NCBI RefSeq assembly: GCF_900964775.1
Contig: NC_041829.1
Location: 10,642,863 to 10,706,862 of the forward strand
Direction of reading: 5' to 3'
Source of the DNA: Scleropages formosus
Taxonomy: Eukaryota > Chordata > Actinopteri > Osteoglossiformes > Osteoglossidae
DNA length: 64,000 bases
Positions within the stretch are counted from its first letter, which is position 1. Every line of letters begins with the position of its first letter. Position numbers and translations under genes: made by a program. The notes beneath the pieces are model-generated. The model did no database searches. It was not told where the DNA came from and was given only the letters and a program-made list of their open reading frames with translations. This document shows, in pieces, positions 36,704-47,633 of this stretch.

Positions 36704-36880
36704 ATGGAGCAGCTGGTAGCATAGTGGTTTGAGCGGCTGCCCTTGAATCCAAAGGTCTGAATCCCACTCCTAGCTGTAATATCATTGAGAAAGCTACTTA
36801 CCCTTAAAAATTGCTCTGCTAAAATTAGTTTGTTTACCACTATCAACTAACACCTGAATCCAGTATAGGTGTGATTTGAA
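36704..36880 (+). repeat. SINE family C, eroded
   Basis: Head GGAGCAGCTGGTAGCATAG, CCAAAGGTCTGAATCCC, CTCCTAGCTGTAATATC in order; the tail is lost. Confidence 0.65.
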
Positions 36881-37595
36881 ATACATCCATCACAAGCCTT
36901 AAGAAAAAGAAACCTTGAAGCCCATATTACTACATTCAATTATTTCTTTTGATGCCTTTGTTCAAGGCATCTCACAATCCTAGATACACTATACAACATA
37001 CAAGGATCTAACTATCAAGGATCAAGCATATGTCCAATCCCAGATCCCAGGAGCTGTGAGGAACCTGCAGTACCTGCTATGTCATTGTGTCCACAAAAAA
37101 GAAACTCTTCACAATTATTATAACGTGGTGATCGTATCAAGTCATACACTTGTCAAACCATAAGCATCGGTCTTTTTGTACATAGAGTAGCTATATGCAA
37201 TGTATAGGTAGGCACAGAAAATATTCTCTTGACGGACACACTCTTTCACTCGTACACAATTTTTCAAGGTTCTGCAAGGAGGTTGCTGGTGTGGGTGCTC
37301 TTTACATCTGTGCTATTCTGATTGTGCTCAGGAGCAGATTTTTGGGGTGCAAAAACAAAAGTAAATATTCTGTGCACTGATGAAGCTATACACCATGATA
37401 CAATTCCACTTGTATTTCATATTAAACGAAAATGAAACACATTTCAGTCTTTCTACAAGCACCATTGCAGCCCCTACTATTAACAGAGATCCCTCCTCAG
37501 CATGAGTGACTCGACTTTATTTGGACCTCAGAACAAATCAAAGAATAATATATTAGTTTGTTTAGTTTATTGTAGACTACGCAGTCGAGTACATT

Positions 37596-37785
37596 TACAT
37601 TTACTTTCATTCATTTGGCAGACGCTTTTCTCCAAAGTGTCTTCCAATGAACTCTATGTAGTGCTGTCAGCCCACACACCTTGTTCACCGTGGTGACTTA
37701 CACTGCTAGATACACTACTTACTCTGGGTCACTCATCCATACATCAGTGGAACACACACACTCGCTCTGCCACTCACACACTAAA
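37596..37785 (-). repeat. SINE family B, 3' part
   Basis: Reversed tail (CATTTGGCAGACGCTTTTC) and body (CACTGCTAGATACACTACTT, CACTCATCCATACATCAG). The head is absent. Confidence 0.8.
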
Positions 37786-37829
37786 CTAGTATCCATGAGG
37801 AGCACGATGAAGTCGTTGTTATATCCGGA

Positions 37830-38240
37830 TGTAAAATGGACATGGACGTATTTTTACCATAACTTCTGGACACAGACATGAAGTACAACAATCTCAGTAA
37901 CAGAGCGCACATAGAAGTGCACAGTGTGAATCAGGAAACAAAGTGCACGGGTGACATAGTAAACCTGGAACAACAAGATGCAGAGTCTTCTAACAGTAAG
38001 TGAAATGGGTTTACGTGCATGGAACTGACAAGCAGAAATGAGATGTGGATGTAGTTGGAGTGCAGGATGTGAACAGAATCATGAAGGACAGGAGCACGGG
38101 ACTGGAACAGAAGCACAGTGGAACAGAACTTGGGAAACAGGTCAGTGAGTCCGTATCGCTTGGGAAGTCGGAGGAAAGTAGTAAAGCGCTGATCAAGAAT
38201 CCACAGACCTACCTGACCTGACAAGCCAGCAGGATCCCAG
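37830..38240 (-). repeat. LTR-type fossil E, partial copy
   Basis: It aligns with 49549-50056 over most of its length (GGACGTATTTTTACC..., CAGAACTTGGGAAACAGGTC, GTCGGAGGAAAG shared in order). Partial. Confidence 0.6.
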
Positions 38241-38694
38241 TCAATTTTGGGGTATTCAAATTGTGAAGTTGCTATAATTGAATACGTGTTTTTGAGGCAG
38301 ACAACTTCTGATAGCATGCAATAGATTGTGTTGCAGAAATATGGCCACAGGCAAAGTGAGGAGCTATTGCTCAAGTTCTTTTTTTTATTTTTGCACACAG
38401 ACCATGAGTACCCCCTGAGTACATACAAAGCATAGTCCTAAAGGCAAGCCACAACATCGAGCAAAATAACAATACATTGCAGATGTCTGCTACTTTCTTC
38501 ATTAATGCAAAGTCATCAGGAGGTAACTGAAGGTGTAATAGAAGGAACTGGAAAGATTAATAGAAAATTGAAGGCTGAGGAAAGGTTACACAGATTATGT
38601 TGAAGAATGGAAGAATTCAACACTATAAAGAAAGAATGATTTCTAAGCAATAATAAAAGATGAAGAGGAGATTTTATGTGTCAAGAGCACATAC

Positions 38695-38900
38695 ACACAC
38701 AATGTCTACAGTCAATTGCCCTGAGTGGAGTTGCGGTGAACCAAAGCCTAACACGGCAACACGGGGCACAAGGCTGAGGGGGAAGGATACTCTCTGGCTA
38801 GGATGCCAGTCCGCCACAAGGGACCCCAAGCGGGACTTGAACCCCAGACCGACCACAAAGCAAGACCCAGCCCAACCCGTTCCACCACCGTGCCCCCCTT
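38695..38900 (-). repeat. SINE family A, older subtype (A12)
   Basis: Flanked by TCAAGAGCACATAC (38681-38694) and TCAAGTGCACATGC (38901-38914), 12 of 14 bases matching. Confidence 0.85.
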
Positions 38901-38914
38901 TCAAGTGCACATGC

Positions 38915-40410
38915 AGTATGGAATTGTACCCCATCTTATACATATCCAACTTTAGCACTTTCAAAGACATGGAGATTTCCAAGTTTATATGTAACTTTTT
39001 GCATTTTCCTCAACATTCTGTTTTCAAAATTTTTTGCAGAGCAAACATGTCCTGTGTCTCTGTTTTCTGCTACCAGTCAGCAGTAAAATGCCCTTGAGGG
39101 AAGAGAAGACCAAGTGTGGGTGTAGCATATGGGAAGAGGTTTTTTGTAGCATCTCATAGATTTTCCAGAAATATTTAATTTAGTATATTTGTATTTATTA
39201 CAGCTATAAACTAAACTTTTACAGACACTACCAGCTAATAAGTAGAGATAAGTATCTGTTATTACATATTTTTGACTGCAAAACCAGAAGTGAAGAGCAT
39301 TGATTTATGTGGTAAATTAGTCCTATCCTTGTGGCCAGTAAAACAGTCAGGATTTTAAGATGAAACACTTTTTAATATGTTCTCCAGCTCACTGTCCTTT
39401 TTCTACTCCATTGTTTCATTCTCCTGTAGCAAGTGATCTGCAGAAGGAACAGCACATCATATTGCATGTACAGTATAAAGTAAAGTAAACACACTGAATA
39501 GGAGATACTGAACATTGTGTGTTTTTAATTTTCAGTCATTTTAAAGTTGACTTTAACATTTTAAATGAAAGATATTAAACTGGTGGACCAGTCCACACTG
39601 TATCCACTATCATGCCTCATACTTCCAGGCAAGAGGAACACTGAGACCGTTTGTTATATAAGTTGTTGAAGAAAAGAGAAAAAAAATGAACAAAACTCTC
39701 ACAGTGATTTTTTAAAATTATTATAGCCTTTTCTGATATTTTAAAGAGAACCTAACCTGTGAATAAAATGAGGGATTTACCACTGAGATTAAGCTTTTAT
39801 TGATTGTGAAATAGTGGGTGGACTAACAAAGAGTTCTGAATTGTGAACAGACTTCCAGTTCCAGTTGTGTTAATTCATAAGTTGAGGTACAAGTGTATTG
39901 CTGACTTCTAGTGAATCTGACATATTGTATAGAATTCTGGAAATGGAGAGAAATCCCTCTCATTAAATTTTATATTGACATCATATTAACTGAGTTGATG
40001 CTGCTACGTTCAGTAATTTCTGGATATTGTGGTTTTTAATCAGCTTTAGTTCTGCAGTTGAAAGATTTGTGAGATTTGTTTATATTAAGTTTAAATGGGA
40101 TAAACCAATCAATAGAAAGGGAATATGGCATTTGGACTGTCTTATTTTGTCTAATTCAGTTTATTTATTGCTATTAGCATTACTGTTTTCTGAGTGATGA
40201 CATATTGAGAATATTGTGTCCTTATATTGTGCATTATAAAATATATTTGATTATGTGGGTATCACTTTAACTAGTATAGAAATGCACATCAAATAAACCA
40301 CCTATCTGCTCCTGTTTAAAGGAACAATGCGGATATGCATCTACTCAACAATGCAAACAATACTGCATAATAAAACTTTACTGTCCACACTGTAATATGA
40401 ATGGCCTTCT
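38915..40410. other. Upstream flank of crygm copy 3
   Basis: Unassigned; no gene or repeat recognised. Confidence 0.3.
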
Positions 40411-40419
40411 GTGTCATCT

Positions 40420-40473
40420 TGCTGGTTCAGGGATTTACACAATGGTGCCACAGATTCAGTACAGATATAAAAG
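40420..40473 (+). promoter_or_regulatory. Promoter of crygm copy 3: Maf-like, SOX, TATA
   Basis: TGCTGGTTCAGGG (40420-40432) is Maf-like, ACAATGG (40439-40445) is a perfect SOX core, and TATAAAAG is at 40466-40473. The ATG follows 58 bp after the TATA box. The Maf and SOX sites are spaced almost as in copy 2. Confidence 0.72.
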
Positions 40474-40530
40474 CAGCCAAAGAGCACAAGTGCACAGCAG
40501 TTCTAAAAACGAATAACCATCACCATAACC

Positions 40531-41660
40531 ATGGGCAGGGTAAGGGATTAATGCATGTCTGTCTATAGATTTATTATGTGGCCTGCATGCTTGTGTGTTT
40601 TTTATATTTTTTAAAAATGTTCTGACACTGCCACAGAATCAAAGTACTGAGGTTCTTTTAGTCCAAATTATTTAAGTTATCATCTCAGTTGAATAATGTG
40701 GTGTAACCTTATATTTGAAGACGTAAAGCCATTATACGTAGTATATTTGTGTAGCTTTTCCTTGTTTCATCTTAGATTAGAACTGTGGTTTCCATAGTAA
40801 ATATCTTAGGTGAATACCAAAATCCTGTAGTTTAAATTACTTTTAAATTACTTTTATACATGACCCTGAAAGATGAAATTGTTTCAGAATGTGAAACAAT
40901 TCAGAATGTGTTTCAGCTCGAAAATAGTATCGTTCTATGCTTGAGAACTACGATTCTTCTAAGCTAAACAGTTTATGTAATTGCAGATCACCTTCTACGA
41001 GGAGAGGAACTTTGGAGGTCGCTCCTATGACTGCAGCAGCGACTGCGGGGACCTCACTTCCTACCTGAGTCGCTGTTACTCGTGCAGAGTGCACAGTGGC
41101 TGCTTCATGGTCTATGACCGTCCCAACTACATGGGGAACCAGTACTTTCTGAGAAGGGGCGAGTACCCTGACTGCATGAGCATGGGCATGAGTGACTTCT
41201 TCAGATCCTGCCGAATGATCCCCATGGTAAGCTAGTACCTTTATGGATTTCTCACACCTAGCCTGTGTAAGGTTTCCTAACCATTTGAATAATGATAATA
41301 ATTCCAATTTAACATTTTTTAATCTGACTATGCCCTAACACATATTGAACTTACTGAAAGCATTTATTATTTTTGCAGCATAGAGGATCCTTCAGAATGA
41401 GGATCTACGAGAGGGAGAACTTTGAAGGCCAGATGTACGAGCTGATGGATGACTGCGACAACATCATGGATCGTTACCGCATGTCCAACTGCATGTCCTG
41501 CCACGTGATGGATGGCCACTGGCTCATGTATGAGCAGCCCCACTACAGAGGCAGGATGATGTACTTCAGGCCTGGAGAGTACAGGAGCTTCAGCAGCATG
41601 GGATGGGGAAGTGGCATGAGGTTCATGTCTATGAGGCGTATCACAGATTCCTGTTATTAA
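40531..41660 (+). CDS. crygm2: Gamma-crystallin M2-type, copy 3 (3 exons)
   Basis: Lens structural gamma-crystallin. Exons are 40531-40539 (MGR), 40987-41226 and 41379-41660, giving 176 aa. Introns of 447 and 152 bp are GT-AG and phase 0. I count about 22 Met and 11 Cys in 176 residues; the N-domain has no Trp. From the middle of exon 2 onward it is almost identical to copy 4, and the 5' part of exon 3 ([13 protein letters not shown]) is also shared with copy 4 and not with copies 1 and 2. It ends RITDSCY, with Thr where the others have Met. AATAAA lies at 41729-41734 just after an A-run. It looks intact. Confidence 0.93.
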
Positions 41661-41802
41661 AAGGCCTTTCCTTATGAAATAGCAAAATATTTAATTTACA
41701 AAAAAAAAAAAAAAAGACAATTACACTGAATAAAGAAATTAATTGAATTTCACAAAGTGTTTTTGTGTTTATTTTTATTTCAACGTGACGGGCTGGAAAC
41801 AT

Positions 41803-42150
41803 CTGTCAATGCATCCAATTTCAATAACTGCTTGTCATGAGGAGGGTCATGGTGAACTAGAGCTTATGCAGGAAGCATGGGCGCAAGCCCAGGGAGGAGG
41901 GGTACACCCTGGATGGGATGCCAGTCCATTGCAGGGTAGCCACACATAAACATGCTCATTGCCCCCTTAACACACTACAGGTGAATTAACATCACAGTCC
42001 TCAATTAACTGGCTTTTTGGACTATGGGAGGAAACTGGAGCACCTAGAAGAAACCCATGGAGACACACAGAGAACATACAAACTCCACACAGATTAAGCG
42101 GGGATTGAATGTTTCTTTCACCACTGAGTTGCTGTGAGGCAGCACAGATA
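41803..42150 (-). repeat. tRNA-headed SINE with family-A-like tail
   Basis: It begins with a reversed L2-like tail (CAATAACTGCTTGTCATGAG, GGATGGGATGCCAGTCCATT). It then has the DANA/HE1-like body (CTATGGGAGGAAACTGGAGC, ACATACAAACTCC) and a tRNA-like head to about 42150. The tail type differs from SINE B. Confidence 0.7.
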
Positions 42151-42480
42151 GAAGCTACGGGGCTAGAAACAGCCTAATCAAAAAGAATAGTGATATCTTG
42201 CACAGGAACACCCGCACAAAATATCTAAAGCTCCTGTCAAAACCTGGAAAATATTTGTTTGGGACGAACTGGACAGAAGAGTCAAAGCAATCTGTGAAAC
42301 AGCCCTCTCTCGGAATTGTTGCAGAAGTGCATAAAGTAGTATAAACACATACTGTAAATGCTAAATTCAGTATTTTTTATGTATGGCAGGTTTTGTGGGT
42401 TCTTTGATATAAAATGGTGTTTCTTTTCTAACCTAGTAATAGAACTATTTATGACTTCTAGCCACAATGCCGGGGGGCGC

Positions 42481-42681
42481 GGTGGCAGCGGGTTTGGTCT
42501 GGTCCTGCCCTCTGTTGGGCGTGGGGTTCAAGTCCCGCTTGGGGTGTCTTGTGGCGGACTGGCGCCCTGTCCTGGGTGTGTCCCATCCCCCTCCAGCCTT
42601 TCACCCTGTGTTGCTGGGTTAGGCTCCGGCTCGCCGCGACCCCACTTGAGATAATTGATTGTAGACATTGTGTGTGTGAGT
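42481..42681 (+). repeat. SINE family A, older subtype (A13)
   Basis: Flanked by CACAATGC at 42473-42480 and 42682-42689. Heads with GGGGGGCGCGGTGGC. Confidence 0.85.
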
Positions 42682-42689
42682 CACAATGC

Positions 42690-44080
42690 TATGATTTAAA
42701 CATCGGAAAATTCCAAAATACTTCCTCTGACTTCCTGTAGACCCCCATACACCTTAATATTTTCTAGCACAGTGTGAAAACCCACTCTTTTCTAGCATGC
42801 CTCAGTTTTGATCTTTTTTTTATTGAACAACAGAACAGAAGTTGGACATAGTGATATAGAAAGAGAAAGAGGACATAGGGCATATAGTGCAAGAAAAATG
42901 CAAATATAGGACAGTCCAGTACCCAGGCCAGAGTCTGGCAACAATATACAGTACATAACATAGAATATACTGTACAGAGAGAGATCATTTTTCTTTAATA
43001 TTATCCGGAATAAATCATTATTCAGAAAAGAGGAGTTGAACCTTCATTGATTTGTCTGTCATTGAAGTATTATAAAAGTCAGCTTCAACAAGCACTGGTC
43101 CATGATTTGAACGCTTAATGAAGCCATATGGCAGGGCCTGCCAATATGAATAAAGTTATTAGAGAGTAGGAAAGAGTTTACGAGTTTTGAGGATTAAAAT
43201 AACATTTAGAATTTCTTGTAGCAGGGTGCAATTTTCTGAAAATATCAACTGGACCTAAATATGAGCTCTCATTCTTAAAGTACAAAGCAGAGGTGAAACG
43301 ACAAACACGGGACAAAGACACGCACAGTGTATTCTCACAAAGGTAAGAAAGCGGAAGCTAGATCTGTAAGTGGGACTTGAACACAGGTGTAACAGAATCC
43401 CAGACTAGAACACTGGACCTGACAAGTCACTAGGGGTATTGTACCTATGGGTCATGACAGTGAGGGCTTTTAAGGAATCTCTGGAACGCAGAGTTTTTAC
43501 TTTTGGAATGCAAAATTTTTACTTTTACTTTCTTTAACTTTCTTTTATTTTCTATGGTGGGTTCCGGGGCATTGATGCAACTGGAAATGACAAGTAATAG
43601 AATTACGTTGGAGAAATCCTCGCCTTGCACCTGCACACATTGCAGTGATGCAGTGATACATGGGTTTGTTGAGGCAGGGGTAGGCGGTAGGTTCCTTGGG
43701 TTTGGTATCACACTCTGTTCCTTCCTTTGTGTTTTTTACTTCTCTGCTTCACCTGTTACTTTTGCATTGTTCTTGTTGATATGATAGACTGTATTACTGG
43801 GTTAGCATCATTATTTGACAGCATGGTTTTCCTCTTGTGTTATGAGCCCCTGGAGGTGTGACATGTAAGACTTCAGCTCTTCCTACTTGGGTTTTGGTCT
43901 TCCTCTCCACACCTCCTACATGGTAATCAAGGAGGACTTCTAAAGCAAAATGGCACAGACAGTCCTTTTGGAATCTTGTTTCATGTGCCCATGCCCATCT
44001 GGAAGCAGAAGATTTGTTCTTTCAGTTGATGTGCTATACAACCGCTCTAGTTTGTTTTCCAGGACTTATGTTCATATCTT
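42690..44080. other. Unassigned, with one possible LTR-fossil end
   Basis: Near 43240-43458 the sequence ends GGGTCATGACA like LTR fossil E and shares some blocks. The rest is unassigned. Confidence 0.3.
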
Positions 44081-44084
44081 GTCA

Positions 44085-44875
44085 CCAGTTGTTACAACCC
44101 CAGGCCTCTAAAGGTGACTAGGGTGTAACATCAGGTAAGTGGTGACGAGTGATAACAAAAGGCCAACAAAATCACACGTACAAGTGCTAGCTGCAAGTTA
44201 TTTTTACTGTGCTAATTGGTACAGATATTCAGATGATTATTTACAATATTTACTGAATACAAAGACACTGTTCAGAGGGAAAAGGAACTATGGCAGTGCC
44301 AAAGCAAAGACCTTAGGAAAACCAAACTAAACAATCTCAAGCTGGTAGACTACCCCAGCTATGAAACACAAGCATCTAGGACACCCTAACTAACCTACTC
44401 TACCTACCAAAAACCAAAAGTACAAGGGGTGGCATCCACTTCTTCCCTAATGTGTCTCGACGAGCTGCTGAAACCTAAGACTTGGAAATGTAGGTCACGT
44501 GATGTGCTTACCTGTCTGCTTTTTCCAAGACAGCAACACAAAGTCAATAACAACAACTCATAACAATAAAGCAAAGAAGAAATGACTAAACAAAGACATA
44601 AAGCCAAAGAGTCAATAACCCAAACACAAGTCAAACAAGCATCATGCTTGGGTTTCAAAGTCTGTGTTTCATGGCATAGGGTGGGGCTTTTAAGATGGTG
44701 GCGCACGGAGGTGACTGATCCAAAATTGAGGAACTAAAGACAGGACTGATGATGAGGGACAGAGACGACAACCAATGGTACACATTGGACCTGTACAGAA
44801 AGCAAAAAGTACGCAAATATGGAAAGGAATAACAAAACACAGCAAAAGCCTGTACAGGGATGAAAAACGAGTCCT
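44085..44875 (+). repeat. Dispersed repeat F, longer copy
   Basis: The 3' 250 bp align with 19722-19965. The upstream part starts near TTGTTACAACCCCAGG, which looks like an LTR start, so the whole may be one LTR-type fossil. Not classified further. Confidence 0.4.
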
Positions 44876-45325
44876 CTGTGACTATGAAAGCTCTTCACCT
44901 GGGTTCGCCATCGTTAATCAAGTCCATGTCTGTGATATTCTACTCAATATTTAAAACTTAAAAGGGACTCGGTTGGCCGGTTTATTCTTTCTCCTTTCAC
45001 TGCTCCTTTCATCTGTGAAAAAAAGAGACACTTCAAATGTAATTAATAGTACAGCATATTCCTTTTATTCTTGCTTATAAAAAACAGAATACAGAAAACA
45101 GTGGTAGCACATATCCTACCCATTTGTTTTTAGACTCCTTAATGATTCCTAAGGACACAATCAGATCCACCTTGGTTTTAGGCAGGGAAGCGACTTTGTA
45201 AGTACATGATGCCATTTTTTTATTAGGATTCACCTCTGTCCTAAGTTGAGTATAATGCCCTCATAACATGGTACAACTTGGGCTCTCCTTGGTAATGTAA
45301 TTAATTACCTTTCCCCTCAGCTCCT
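44876..45325. other. Unassigned intergenic sequence
   Basis: Nothing recognised. Confidence 0.3.
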
Positions 45326-45536
45326 ACTGCATTTACTCATTTAGCTACCACTTTCCACCAAAGCAACCTTTACTGTTAAGGTTACACTTATTTACTCATT
45401 TATGCAGCTTTGTAATTTTACCGGAGCAATTTAGGGAAAGTACGTTACTCAAGGGTACTACAGCTGGAGACTGGGATCAAACATGCAACCTTCAGGACCA
45501 AAGGCAGCAGTGGTAACTACTACACTACCAGCTGAC
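45326..45536 (-). repeat. SINE family C, near full length
   Basis: Reversed tail (ACTCATTTAGCTACCAC), AGCAATTTAGGGAAAGTACG, CAGCTGGAGACTGGGATC, and head to CTACACTACCAGCTGAC. Confidence 0.75.
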
Positions 45537-45809
45537 TCATTGTGGTATCAGTAACTGACGGCTGAGATTGATCTGTTTTAAGCTGTGCTTTGTGGGAAAG
45601 TATTGATCTTCTGCTCCTCTTCCTTGGTAGCTGTTTATGCATCTATTGGGGGTTTTCGATTGGGCCATTCCGCTCTGGACTTACACTGTTCAAGTAAGTC
45701 ATCATGGTAAGTCTGGATTGGCAGCCATACAGTTGACTGGCGCCATCTTCTGGAGAATCGTTCAGATATATTTACATTTATTCATTTAGCAGACTGTTTT
45801 CTCCAAAGT

Positions 45810-46015
45810 AGGGGGTGTGGTGATGCAGCAGGTTTGGCTGCATCCCACTTTCTGGTGGGTCTGGGGTTCAAGTCACACCTGGGGTACCTTGTGGCAGACT
45901 GGCATCCTGTCCTGGGTGTGGACCCTGCCCTACCCCCTGCATTGCTGGGTTAGGCTCCAGCTTGGCATGACCCTGCTCAATACAAGCAGCTTGTGTGTGT
46001 GTGTGTGTGTGTGTG
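45810..46015 (+). repeat. SINE family A (A14) nested in LINE tail
   Basis: Flanked by TTCTCCAAAGT at 45799-45809 and 46016-46026, with a (TG)n tail. Confidence 0.9.
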
Positions 46016-46104
46016 TTCTCCAAAGTGACATACACCTTGTAGAAAATACAAATTGTGCATTAATTTAGGAGGAAGAGAGATTGAGGTGCAGACTTGTGAT
46101 TCTT

Positions 46105-46417
46105 GTTTGTATCAATTTTTCTTGCTGTATGTCTGTGTTGGGCGTGGTGGCGCAGTGGGTTTGGCTGGTGCCTTGCTGTGTGGTAGGTCTGGGGTTTGAG
46201 TCTTGCTTGCAGTGTGGTGGCCCTGTGTTTGCCTCCCCTGCCATGTAGAGGAAGGACCTGGCAACCCACCTCTGTTTCCTCCCTTGACTTGCCTTGAAAA
46301 CCATGTGAGTGGTTGCTATGGGTTGGCTTTGACTCAGCACTTATCATACCATGCTTGTGTTAAAGTGCTCTGTGTCACTGTGTGAGAAGAGTGCTCAATA
46401 AAAATAAATAAATAAAA
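46105..46417 (+). repeat. SINE family D: family-A-like head, RTE-like body
   Basis: The tRNA head GGCGTGGTGGCGCAGTGGG and B box GGTTTGAGTC are like family A. The body after 46210 differs: GACCTGGCAACCCACCTCTG, GAAAACCATGTGAGTGG and GGGTTGGCTTTGACTCAGCA recall the RTE-clade (BovB-type) SINE tail. It ends TGTGAGAAGAGTGCTCAATA with AAATA repeats. Flanked by ATTCTT at 46099-46104 and 46418-46423. Confidence 0.7.
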
Positions 46418-46755
46418 ATTCTTAAGTGCAGTTAGTTTCTTTCCACCATGTGAACCAATGTTCATCACACAAGTAGCTGCATAAAACTTTACCAGACCTT
46501 GCAATTTAGTCAGCAGCACCTTTCGCTGGACTCGTCACTGCAATAGCTTCTCTTTCTCTACATGTTCTCCAGCCACAGATGTCATTTTTTCCACTCCTTC
46601 TCTGATCTTTATTATGGGCAATGAAATTCTGCTTTTCAGGCAATCCTTCTTTGCAAGTGTCTCTCAGGACATTTTATGTGGTCTTGGCCCTCATGCTGCC
46701 ATTTTACCTTACTTACAACTTTGTGTTCCTTTCTATAATGCAACACTATGTTTTT

Positions 46756-46759
<4 letters not shown>

Positions 46760-46800
<41 letters not shown>

Positions 46801-46998
46801 CTGAACCGCTCGTCCCATACGGGGTCGCGGGGAACCGGAGCCTACCTGGTAACACAGGGCGCAAGGCCAGAGGGGGAGGGGACACACCCAGGACGGGACG
46901 CCAGTCCGTCGCAAGACACCCCAAGTGGGACTCGAACCCCAGACCCACTGGAGAGCAGGACTGTGGTCCAACCCACTGCACCACCGCACCCCCCGCCT
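46760..46998 (-). repeat. SINE family A, young subtype (A16), long CA tract
   Basis: A ~40-base (AC)n tract at 46761-46799 precedes ACCGCTCGTCCCATACGGG. The body is close to consensus and ends CACCGCACCCCCC. Confidence 0.9.
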
Positions 46999-47334
46999 TT
47001 TTTGAATACATGGTGTATTCAATAAAAGTCACTTTTACTAGTGTCTGAATTGCTTAATCATAACTTAAAACATGTAGACATTTTAGACATAAATGACAAC
47101 CAGTAATTTTTAAACCACAGAACTTGTCACTGCATTTTGCGTAACATAACAACTAAAGGTACTTGCTGCTCACTCGGCATAGCTGTTACTTTTCGATGGA
47201 AACATAAAATTAGTATTTTTTTTTTTTTTTTTTTTATGGGGAAGAGGCTGGAAGCTTTGCTTTTTTCATATGTGTAACGATTTTTAATCCAAAGGATAGA
47301 AGCATACTGTTTCTATTTTAGTGAAATTTCTCCA

Positions 47335-47545
47335 ACATGCTTGAAAGATGCACTGTGAGAGAATAGTTCATGCAGCCTGTTGTTGGATGCTGGAATGTGG
47401 AGATCATGTACACATGGCTGCCGAGATGTTCTTGCTCCATCTTGTCATGTCCCTTACTCTTATGATATACCCATGTCTTGTATTTCTTCTGTCCTCATAT
47501 AGATGCTCTTTGAAACTGTTAAATCTATTCAGTAACTGAGCCATG
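47335..47545 (+). repeat. Dispersed repeat G, copy 2
   Basis: Aligns with the reverse complement of 28740-28995. No family recognised. Confidence 0.6.
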
Positions 47546-47633
47546 TTGGGAAAACATATGGAGAATGTGATTAACACTTTATTACTTTTATTTGCTTAGT
47601 TTTGTTAAGTGTTAATAGAATTCTATGAGAGTA

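Larger units (their letters stand above)
45770..46520 (-). mobile_element. L2/CR1-like LINE 3' UTR split by two SINEs
   Basis: Three pieces (45770-45809, 46016-46104, 46418-46520) together match the 3' UTR at 31600-31800 (AGAAAATACAA, GTGCATTA, GTTTCTTTCCACCATGTG, AACCAAT). The gaps are two separate SINE insertions. Confidence 0.8.

Noticed and set aside
46614-47048. Overlapping 128-144 codon frames with poly-His/Thr or Val/Cys runs
   Set aside because: They read through a (CA)n tract and SINE A16; no protein evidence.
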